From CAZUZD01 sp964624465 (GTDB lineage: Bacteria > Planctomycetota > Planctomycetia > Isosphaerales > Isosphaeraceae): a stretch of 9,034 nt of DNA. The stretch lies in assembly GCA_964624465.1 (NCBI GenBank), contig CAZUZD010000259.1, forward strand, positions 1-9,034. Direction: 5' to 3'. Below, in pieces: positions 1 to 6,021 of the stretch. Each line of letters starts with the position of its first letter. Position 1 is the stretch's first letter. A program made the position numbers and the translations under genes. Below the pieces are notes generated by a model. That model had not been told where the DNA came from. It did not search any database and was given only the letters and a program-made list of their open reading frames with translations.

Positions 1-1
1 C

Positions 2-148
2 GCAAGCCCTGGCGAACGCCCAGGATAGTGGCAGGAGCATCCGTCAGACAGGCGCCAGAAGGTCATCAAGCCCGGCAAGGACACCGGCCAGGTCGTCGCC
101 CGCTTCGAAGCCGACCGGCAGGCCGAGGAGTTCGAGGATGCCGACTAG
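2..148 (+). pseudogene. 3' end of an unidentified, probably broken reading frame
   Basis: Reading the frame that ends in TAG at 146-148 backwards gives a charged, coding-like tail: Lys-Val-Ile-Lys-Pro-Gly-Lys-Asp, then a segment ending in Glu-Glu-Phe-Glu-Asp-Ala-Asp. The frame is closed by another TAG at 26-28, and no convincing start lies between the two stops. The adjacent frame (from position 3) is open across the left edge, so a frameshift around positions 26-60 could join a longer gene. I do not recognise the protein. It may be the decayed C-terminus of a gene that lies to the left of the window, or chance. Confidence 0.25.
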
Positions 149-329
149 CGACACACGGTTCAGGCAGGTATGTGGAAAGAACACAACAGAACGTGCGCGG
201 ATATTGAAAGGTTTAACGCGACTTGTGCGGGTCAGGGGAAGTAGGGTGGATGGGCGGGGCCCGGGCTATGAGGCATCGCAACGATCGTCGCGAGGCGGTC
301 AGACCCGGGTGTCGCGGGGAGATTGCACC

Positions 330-698
330 ATGACGCGCAAATGGACTGGGGGCCTGGCGCTCGCCACGTTGTTGCTTGCCAGCTGGGCGACAACCTCGGA
401 GGCCTGCCACCGGCGACGGGCCGTCGCAACCACCGCATACGTCTGCCAGAACCAGGGCTACGCGACCCGGGGCTACGCGGCCCCGCAGGGCTACGCGGCG
501 ATGGGCTACGCCAGCCCCACCGGCTACTCCGGCGGCGCCTACGCCCCGGCAGGTGGTGGGTACCACAACGGCAGGGATCCTGGTGGCGGGTACGACCCTG
601 GCCGGCCCGGCTACAACCCAGGTGGCCTGGGCGGCCCAGCCTCCGGTCTCGGGGTGCGGCCCGGCCTTGGCTTCGGCGGCTTCGGCCCGGGTCGCTGA
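330..698 (+). CDS. small secreted Gly/Tyr-rich repeat protein
   Basis: Predicted 122-residue exported protein of unknown function. The ATG at 330 is preferred over the in-frame ATG at 138 because a GGGGAGA ribosome-binding site sits at about 316-322 and because it places a clean signal peptide at the N-terminus: basic Met-Thr-Arg-Lys, a hydrophobic core at residues 8-20, and a likely cut after Ser-Glu-Ala at residue 25. The mature part begins Cys-His-Arg-Arg-Arg, a start I associate with small planctomycete exported proteins. Residues 43-75 are three copies of an 11-residue unit, GYATRGYAAPQ, GYAAMGYASPT and GYSGGAYAPAG. Gly-Tyr and Gly-Pro stretches then run to the C-terminus. There are only two cysteines (26 and 39). 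The Cys at 26 is not in a canonical lipobox, since Glu precedes Ala. An extracellular or envelope structural role is inferred from composition alone. Confidence 0.75.
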   Translation: MTRKWTGGLALATLLLASWATTSEACHRRRAVATTAYVCQNQGYATRGYAAPQGYAAMGYASPTGYSGGAYAPAGGGYHNGRDPGGGYDPGRPGYNPGGLGGPASGLGVRPGLGFGGFGPGR

Positions 699-713
699 GC
701 GTCCACGGGTGCC

Positions 714-743
714 CCGATCCCGCTGAGATCGCGGCAGGATCGG
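714..743 (+). terminator. possible hairpin terminator after the Gly/Tyr-rich gene
   Basis: An inverted repeat CCGATCC (714-720) / GGATCGG (737-743) has a short inner CGC/GCG pairing. It starts 16 bases after the stop codon at 698. There is no T-tract behind it, so intrinsic termination is only a possibility. Confidence 0.25.
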
Positions 744-1547
744 CCCCACAGGACTTGCCGAGGCCGCGCCGGTGCCGCTCGACGGATCGCTGCCGCGGTC
801 GATTCGGGCGCATCCGGGGCATCCTGATTGCGGTGCCCCGGATCCCTGGGCTTCCCGCAATCGCGGGATGATCACGCCCGTGTCGCGCCCCGACCCTGCG
901 GGGCACATTCCACTCGAGGCGCGTCGCCCCTGAGCCGGCCGCCCGACACGTTTCACTCTTGACCTGGGAACCCGCGTGGTGAGGGGCCGAGGGGTCCATG
1001 GGGATGCGCCCCGATCCTGCGTCCTCGGGCGCTCGCGAGATCCGACCTGACCCGCACCCGGTGGTGGCCGCAGGCGGCCCCGACTGGCGAAGGTGGTAGG
1101 AACGAGTCACCACCGGGCCGGAGCGGATTCGGTCTGGCACGCGACCCGGTGCGCCATCCCTGGCGTGAGGGAGCTGCGGCGTCGTTCCGGTCCGCCTCGC
1201 CGGTCCGGGCCCTGGACGCATGGTCCGGCGGCCGGGTCGACGAGAGGATCTGGCTCAGGGGCGCGCTCGCCGTCGACGGAATCGCCTTCGCCAGCAGAGT
1301 CGCGGGCGCCCGGCTCGGTATGCGGCTCCGGGCCTGCCTCTCGGGCACGCCACTTCGGCGACGAATCGAAGGACGCGATCAAGCTGATCAGGGGCGTCAG
1401 CGTTACCATGAACCCACTGGTGCTCGGCATTCCGGTCGCGTCGGCCAGGGCCTCGTTCGACGCCAGGCGCATGAGGCCAGGGAGAAGTGGTCCGTGCGCC
1501 GGCCAACTGCTGGCCCCATGCTTCCTCGAACCAGAGACCCGGCGAGC

Positions 1548-1555
1548 AGGGGGAG
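1548..1555 (+). promoter_or_regulatory. ribosome-binding site that sets the transporter start
   Basis: AGGGGGAG lies five bases before GTG at 1561. This strong Shine-Dalgarno match decides for the GTG start over in-frame ATGs further upstream, whose extra residues are Arg/Ser/Pro-rich and unlike a membrane protein. Confidence 0.65.
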
Positions 1556-1560
1556 TGCCC

Positions 1561-2445
1561 GTGAACACCTCGAGAGCCCTCGCCATCCTCAACGTCTCGG
1601 CGCTCGTGGCGATGATGCTGTCGATGGGCCTGGGCGTCAGCGGTGGCGCGCTCCTCGCCTCGGTTCGACCGGCCCGGCGGCTGGTCCTGGGCCTGATCGC
1701 CAATTTCGTCCTGCTCCCGGCGGTCACCCTCGGATTGCTCCGCCTCTTCCATGCGGACCCGATGATTGCGGCGGGATTCGTCATTCTCGCCGCCTGCCCC
1801 GGAGCCCCGGTCGGGCCGACCCTCACGGGCATCGCCCGGGGGGATGTGCCGTGGTCCCTGGGGATGATGCTGATCCTGGCCGGACTCTCCACCGTCCTGA
1901 CGCCGGCCCTCCTCGGCCTGCTCTTGCCCTGGATCGCCCCCGGTGATCATTCGCGCGTGGACTTCTGGGAGATCGTCCAGATCTTGCTGGTCACCCAGCT
2001 GCTCCCGCTCGCCCTGGGTCAGGGATTGCGGCAGGTCGCGCCCGGATGGGCGCGTCGACTGGAGCGGCCCGTCGGTTTCCTCGCAAACGTCCTCCTCCTG
2101 GCGTTGGTGGTCGCGATCGTGGTGACACACTTCGGGATGCTGGCGGGCATCCGGCCGCGGGGCTGGCTCGGGACGGGGCTGCTCCTGCTGGCCGGCCTCG
2201 GACTCGGCTGGTCTTGCGGCGGCCCCGACGACGCGAGCCGGAGGGCCCTGGCCACGACCACGGCAACGCGCAACGTCGCTCTGGCCCTGGTCATCGTCGG
2301 GAGCAACTTCGCGGGGACGCCGGCCGTGACCGCTGTCGTCGCCTACGGCCTGGTCTGCACCCTCGGGACGCTAGGAGCGGCCCTGCTGCTGCGCAGGCTC
2401 GGTGCAAGTTCAGCGGAGCGGGTAAGGCCCGCCTCGCCGGATTGA
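1561..2445 (+). CDS. BASS (bile acid:sodium symporter) superfamily transporter
   Basis: A 294-residue inner-membrane protein with about nine or ten hydrophobic helices, close to the usual length for the bile acid:sodium symporter superfamily. Family landmarks are Asn-Phe-Val-Leu-Leu-Pro at 48-53, the core motif around 78-95 (Ala-Cys-Pro-Gly followed by Ile-Ala-Arg-Gly-Asp), and the late motif Thr-Ala-Thr-Arg-Asn at 234-238 before a hydrophobic helix. The start is GTG, set by the ribosome-binding site at 1548-1555. The residues that bind sodium in the structurally known Neisseria homologue are largely replaced: Ser-Asn after Pro-Gly is Gly-Pro here, the Glu of the late motif is Thr, and the early Gln is Asn. 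This fits a divergent subfamily carrying Pro-Gly-Ala-Pro and Arg-Asn motifs. The substrate cannot be read from sequence and the coupling ion may not be sodium. The gene stands alone and converges on the phospholipase gene. Confidence 0.85.
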   Translation: MNTSRALAILNVSALVAMMLSMGLGVSGGALLASVRPARRLVLGLIANFVLLPAVTLGLLRLFHADPMIAAGFVILAACPGAPVGPTLTGIARGDVPWSLGMMLILAGLSTVLTPALLGLLLPWIAPGDHSRVDFWEIVQILLVTQLLPLALGQGLRQVAPGWARRLERPVGFLANVLLLALVVAIVVTHFGMLAGIRPRGWLGTGLLLLAGLGLGWSCGGPDDASRRALATTTATRNVALALVIVGSNFAGTPAVTAVVAYGLVCTLGTLGAALLLRRLGASSAERVRPASPD

Positions 2446-2496
2446 TTCGACCCGAGGCGCACGGTCTCACCGGAGCGGAGCGGGCAAGGTCGGCCT
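2412..2496. repeat. imperfect 23-base direct repeat at the 3' end of the transporter gene
   Basis: Positions 2412-2434 and 2474-2496 match at 20 of 23 bases, 62 bases apart. The first copy lies inside the last codons of the transporter gene and the second in the short convergent gap. The first copy can form a GCGGG/CCCGC hairpin (2418-2422 with 2428-2432) and the second cannot. The rest of the 2446-2507 gap shows no clear terminator. Confidence 0.4.
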
Positions 2497-2507
2497 GGCA
2501 CGCCCGA

Positions 2508-4373
2508 TCACCCTGGCGCGGTCCCCTGCGCGTCGGGGGTGAGCTGGAAGAGCTGGGGATCGAGCCGATTCAAGAGCCGTTGCAGCTTCGGGATCTGCTC
2601 GAGCGCGGCCGCCTCGCCGATCGCGGCGAGTTCCTCCGCCCGCATGAACTCGGCGGCATCGATGCCGGTCACGTCCGGCTCGATGACCAGGTCCGCCGGC
2701 TGGACTCCGAAGGCATTCAGGCTGTGGCTCTGGACCATCAGGCTCCGCAGGATTGTCGGGCCGATGCCCATGCTCTTGCCGGACCGGGTCGGTTCCGCTG
2801 GCGAGACGCCGCCGAAGCTGGCCTCCAGCTTCGCCGTCACGCTGATGGCGATGACGAAGTTGCAGCCCATCGAGACCAGCACATCCGCCGGGATGTTGTT
2901 CACCAGCCCGCCGTCGATCAGAGCCTGGCCGTCACGGACGATCGGGACGGAGAGCACGGGCAGGTTGATGCTCTCGAGGATCGCATGCACGGCATCGCCG
3001 CGCTGGCGGACGACCGAGGTGCCGCTCACCAGGTCGACCGTGACGGAGCAGCACGGGATGGCAAGCTGCTCGAGCCGCCAGTCGTTCAGGTACTTGCGCA
3101 GCATCGGGTCGAAGAGGCCGCGGCGGTACTTGTGGATGAGGTACCAGTAGTTGCCCTGCGGCAGGTGGCGAAAGATCCAGGAGGGGCGAAGGTCCGCGGC
3201 GAACGCGGCGGCGTTGTAGTCGGGGTCCAGGCCGGCGGCGTACAGCACGCCGGTCATGGCGCCGGCGCTGGTGCCGGCGATCATGTCGACGACGATACCG
3301 TTGCGCTCGAGGGCCTTCAGCACGCCGAGATGCGACAGACCCCGGGCCGCCCCACCCCCCAGCGCCACGCCCACTCGCACGCCGCGGAGGTCGTGGACCA
3401 GCCGCTCCAGTCCGTAGGACAGCGAGCGGCCCGAGGGCCATCCCGGGGGCGTCTCGCAAATCTTGAAATCGCGGGCGGCGAACTCGGAGAGGTTCGGCAC
3501 GACGGGGACCACGGGGCTGTCGCCCGGCAGCACCCAGGCGACACTGATCATGTCGCGCCACCCCCGGGCGGGCACGTCGATCGCTCGCAGGCGGTGGATC
3601 ATGGAGTCAGGCGCAGCCGCCGGGATGAAATAGACGACGCGGTCGACGAGTTCCATCAGCCGCGTCGTCCGCTCCGGCGTCAGGTAGGTGTGGAGGTCGA
3701 AGATGATCCGATTCGCGTCCTGCCACTGGGCCGCCTGCTCCCGGATTTCCTCCGCCGTCAGCTCCCGGCCGTCCTCCTGGAGCGATCGAAACCGCACGTT
3801 GGGCCCTTCTAGTCGCCGGTCCGAGTCGCTGAACACGGCGAGTCGCTCGCCGATGTCGCTGAGGCGCCGGATCAGCCGCTCGGCCGCCGGACGCGTGGCG
3901 GGTGAATCGTGGATCAGCGCGAGCATGCTCGCCGACCGCTTGGGCGTGACGCCGAGGAAGAGCTTCCGCAGGCTCCCCGCGTAAGTCTTGAGCCAGAGCC
4001 GGCGCAGGTCCGGCCGGGTGAGGGTCAGCTCCATCGCCTCCTCATAGTCCAGCCTGAGGACCGTCGTGGGCTCCAGCGCGACGACGCGGATCGGCACGGA
4101 TTCGCCGAGCGCACCGACCATCATCCCGAACTGGTCCCCGCGCTCGATCATGCGGAAGAACGACTCGGTGCCCTCGCCGCTGACCCGGACGGCCTTGAGC
4201 CGCCCCCGCATGACGAAGCCCACCGTGGTGAGCACGACCTCGGCCTCGTGGACGACGCTGCCGGCCGGGTACTGCGCGATCCGCCCGAGCCTGGCAACTT
4301 CCTGGAGAGCCTCTTCCGAAGCACCCTGGAAGTAATCATGCACCCTGAGGAGCGGGATGACCTCGGTGTTCAC
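2508..4373 (-). CDS. NTE-like patatin phospholipase with N-terminal cyclic-nucleotide-binding-type domain
   Basis: Predicted 621-residue serine hydrolase acting on phospholipids or lysophospholipids. Residues 8-140 form a CRP-type cyclic-nucleotide-binding fold. Residues 146-260 resemble the linker between the nucleotide-binding and catalytic domains of neuropathy target esterase (NTE) proteins. Residues 331-510 are the patatin domain: oxyanion loop GGGAARG at 339-345, nucleophile elbow Gly-Thr-Ser-Ala-Gly with Ser369, and catalytic Asp487 in Asp-Gly-Gly. A late Ala-Asp-Leu-Val-Ile-Glu-Pro at 560-566 also fits the family. The dyad is intact, so an active enzyme is expected. The binding domain has Met84 where the phosphate-binding cassette usually has Glu, although Arg96 remains, so ligand binding is doubtful. 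The GTG at 4373 is chosen because the domain begins directly after it and upstream codons are a shadow of the DUF4105 gene; AAAGGCG upstream is a weak ribosome-binding site. It overlaps DUF4105 by 38 bases, implying translational coupling. No signal peptide is seen. Confidence 0.88.
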   Translation of the reverse strand: MNTEVIPLLRVHDYFQGASEEALQEVARLGRIAQYPAGSVVHEAEVVLTTVGFVMRGRLKAVRVSGEGTESFFRMIERGDQFGMMVGALGESVPIRVVALEPTTVLRLDYEEAMELTLTRPDLRRLWLKTYAGSLRKLFLGVTPKRSASMLALIHDSPATRPAAERLIRRLSDIGERLAVFSDSDRRLEGPNVRFRSLQEDGRELTAEEIREQAAQWQDANRIIFDLHTYLTPERTTRLMELVDRVVYFIPAAAPDSMIHRLRAIDVPARGWRDMISVAWVLPGDSPVVPVVPNLSEFAARDFKICETPPGWPSGRSLSYGLERLVHDLRGVRVGVALGGGAARGLSHLGVLKALERNGIVVDMIAGTSAGAMTGVLYAAGLDPDYNAAAFAADLRPSWIFRHLPQGNYWYLIHKYRRGLFDPMLRKYLNDWRLEQLAIPCCSVTVDLVSGTSVVRQRGDAVHAILESINLPVLSVPIVRDGQALIDGGLVNNIPADVLVSMGCNFVIAISVTAKLEASFGGVSPAEPTRSGKSMGIGPTILRSLMVQSHSLNAFGVQPADLVIEPDVTGIDAAEFMRAEELAAIGEAAALEQIPKLQRLLNRLDPQLFQLTPDAQGTAPG

Positions 4374-5355
4374 GGCGGCGCCTTTCGAGTTCGCGACGGA
4401 TGTGGTCTCCGAACCCCGCCTCCGGGGCGGCGTTCGCGATGTCGTTGAGGTAGGCGAGTCGGCGTAGCTCCTGAAAGGGCAGGCTCCGATCCAGTCGACC
4501 ATCGCGATACAGGGCCCGATCCAGGCGGGCGTTGGCGATGACCCGCCAGTCCCAGCGGACCGTCGTGCTCGGGAGCTTGTAGAACGACGTCGTGCAGTTG
4601 GTGAACAGGACGTGGTACCAGCGCGGACTCTCGGAGAGCGCATTGATCATGTGGACGTAATCCAGGAAGACCCGCTTCAACTCCTCGGGGTTCGAATTGA
4701 GGTGGTAAAGGTACGCCCCCTGACCGCGGCTGTGCTTCGTGCGCCGCAGGATGATGTCCCGTTCGTCCGCCGCGACGAAGATCAGCTCCTGCTGGCGGTA
4801 GAGGCTCCGCAATGCGGAGTATTTCTGGTGCCTGGTGATCCGCGCCTCGATCGAGATGCACACCCGGCCGTCGGGCCCGAAGTCGAACACCAGGGCGGGG
4901 TGGCCCCGGAGCCCGTCCCCCCAGTCGAATGAGATCAGGTCCACGCCGCGGAGATTTGCGAAGCGATAGGTCCGGTCGTCATACCTGGGCGTGAAGTCTG
5001 CGAGGGTGCGGTAGTCGAGGTTGCGGACGCCCTCGATCGTCACCGCATCCCCGGCGATCACGGCGCGCGGCAACACGACCATGCTCGGGTCCCAGTCGCG
5101 GTCGGCCCTCGGCTTCAGCCGGTACCACCAGGCGAGGAAGAGCGCCTCCACCGCGAGCAAGGAGCAGACTGGCTGCCAGAGCGGCCGCCAGGATACCAGC
5201 AGCGCCACGACGCCGACGGCCCAGCCCAGCATGACCCAACGGCCCCACCCGGCTCCGCCGCACGCGTCGAAGTAGATCGCTCCGGCCATCCAGACGGCGA
5301 CCACGGCGACCGCGAGAAGCGCTGCTCCCATGATAGCTTCCGAGACCATGCCCAT
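4336..5355 (-). CDS. membrane-anchored DUF4105 protein
   Basis: About 339 residues from the ATG at 5355. Alternative starts are ATG at 5382 and ATG at 5331; the last has GGAAG upstream, and no site is decisive. The N-terminus has three hydrophobic helices at roughly 9-28, 39-56 and 62-78. A soluble domain follows, which I assign to DUF4105 (related to the Lnb N-terminal periplasmic domain) from its landmarks: Asp-Phe-Thr-Pro-Arg-Tyr at about 120-125, His-Pro-Ala-Leu-Val-Phe-Asp-Phe-Gly at 152-160, Ser-Ile-Glu-Ala-Arg at 168-172, and Asn-Cys-Thr-Thr at 253-256. The conserved Cys254 is a plausible catalytic residue, but no activity is established to my knowledge. The C-terminus is Arg/Glu-rich. 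It is the first gene of a two-gene operon with the NTE-like phospholipase, which suggests a shared role in membrane lipid or lipoprotein turnover (inferred). Confidence 0.8.
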   Translation of the reverse strand: MGMVSEAIMGAALLAVAVVAVWMAGAIYFDACGGAGWGRWVMLGWAVGVVALLVSWRPLWQPVCSLLAVEALFLAWWYRLKPRADRDWDPSMVVLPRAVIAGDAVTIEGVRNLDYRTLADFTPRYDDRTYRFANLRGVDLISFDWGDGLRGHPALVFDFGPDGRVCISIEARITRHQKYSALRSLYRQQELIFVAADERDIILRRTKHSRGQGAYLYHLNSNPEELKRVFLDYVHMINALSESPRWYHVLFTNCTTSFYKLPSTTVRWDWRVIANARLDRALYRDGRLDRSLPFQELRRLAYLNDIANAAPEAGFGDHIRRELERRRREHRGHPAPQGA

Positions 5356-5906
5356 GGCTGCTCGCCCCACTGGTTGCCGCATCGCCCGCGATCGCAAGGT
5401 CGTGCGTGTGCGACCGAGACGCTTCCAAGGTCGGGATCGGTCCAGGCTCGGTACACGGCCGGTTTGGAGGTTTCGGCAGATCGCCGACACCACTCCGAGT
5501 CTTGTCGCAGGGCCGGCCGGTGTTGCCGAAGCCTGGCCGACTGAACTCGAGCGAACCCCGCCGAGACAACACTCCTTCGGTTTCCAACAAAGCAAGAGAA
5601 TGCTTTCGATTCGTACGCGTCAGTGTGTTGTCCGGGGCCGAGCGATTTCGATCGGCCGAGCGGATTGGCCGTCATTCCATGTTACCGGGTGGAACTCGTC
5701 GGCCTTCGAGATCCGCGGGTTGGGTTTTGCTCACGAACTCGCGGCAAGTCGTCCAGCGTCTCACGACGTGTTTCTTCGACACCCGGACTCGAGATCAGCC
5801 ACACTCGCCTGATCCGCCTGCATCTTGGTCGAGGCAGAGACGTAGATCCCTCGCCGTCTACCGAATCGGCGAAAGTTGGACCTCGCCGCGGGTCGAAGAA
5901 AATTCG

Positions 5907-5926
5907 GCCCGATGGTCGGATCGGGC
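5907..5926 (+). promoter_or_regulatory. leader hairpin 1 upstream of the outer-membrane protein gene
   Basis: A perfect 7-bp inverted repeat GCCCGAT (5907-5913) / ATCGGGC (5920-5926) with a 6-base loop. It could be an RNA hairpin or a protein-binding dyad. It is followed by a G-run rather than a T-run, so it is not a typical terminator. Confidence 0.4.
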
Positions 5927-5941
5927 AGTAGGGGGATGAGC

Positions 5942-5975
5942 ACGTGGCACTGGCCGACAAGTAGGCCTGCCACGT
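5942..5975 (+). promoter_or_regulatory. leader hairpin 2 or operator upstream of the outer-membrane protein gene
   Basis: ACGTGGCA (5942-5949) pairs with TGCCACGT (5968-5975), and inside it GGCC (5952-5955) pairs with GGCC (5964-5967). This gives 12 base pairs with one 2-base bulge and an 8-base loop. It ends 10 bases before the possible ATG at 5986 and 46 bases before the preferred ATG at 6022. It could be an operator dyad or a structured leader affecting start choice. Confidence 0.45.
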
Positions 5976-6021
5976 TGGATGGCCGATGAGCCCAATACCC
6001 AGACAATACTGGAGCAGGCCG

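Larger units (their letters stand above)
699..1560. other. 862-base stretch without an assignable gene
   Basis: No reading frame here has a good start, ribosome-binding site and recognisable product. Besides the hairpin at 714-743, a perfect 6-bp hairpin TCCCGC/GCGGGA with an AATC loop lies at 853-868. Around 1170-1350 the plus frame in phase with position 1149 has strongly G/C-ending codons, as in the real genes of this window, but the peptide is not recognisable and the pattern fades after about 1355. That may be the residue of a decayed gene. The right end (1548-1555) is the ribosome-binding site of the transporter gene. I see no convincing promoter. Confidence 0.5.
5356..6021. other. divergent intergenic region between DUF4105 and the outer-membrane protein gene
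   Basis: About 670 bases that should hold promoters for both flanking genes. No frame is convincing as a gene. A TCGGCCGA palindrome (5652-5659) overlaps an inverted repeat GGCCGA/TCGGCC (5636-5641 and 5652-5657). TTGGAC at 5876-5881 and AAAATT at 5899-5904, 17 bases apart, are at best a weak sigma-70-like promoter for the rightward gene. Two hairpins at 5907-5926 and 5942-5975 follow. No clear promoter for the leftward operon was found. Confidence 0.5.

Noticed and set aside
204..232. TTGAAA at 204-209 as a -35 box for the Gly/Tyr-rich gene
   Set aside because: No -10-like hexamer lies at 16-18 bases spacing, so the promoter is not supported.
213..1221. Long minus-strand open frames across the Gly/Tyr-rich gene and the following gap
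   Set aside because: The translations are Arg/Pro/Gly-rich with no hydrophobic core or family motif, and they run opposite a gene with a signal peptide and ribosome-binding site.
1107..1892. Minus-strand open frame across the start of the transporter
   Set aside because: It overlaps the transporter's membrane helices and stops matching anything protein-like outside them. The short part in the gap is not recognisable.
2046..3812. A 588-codon open frame on the plus strand opposite the phospholipase gene
   Set aside because: It is antisense to a protein with clear patatin motifs, has a His/Asp/Arg-rich unpatterned translation, and overlaps the transporter's end. High GC content makes such long shadow frames common.
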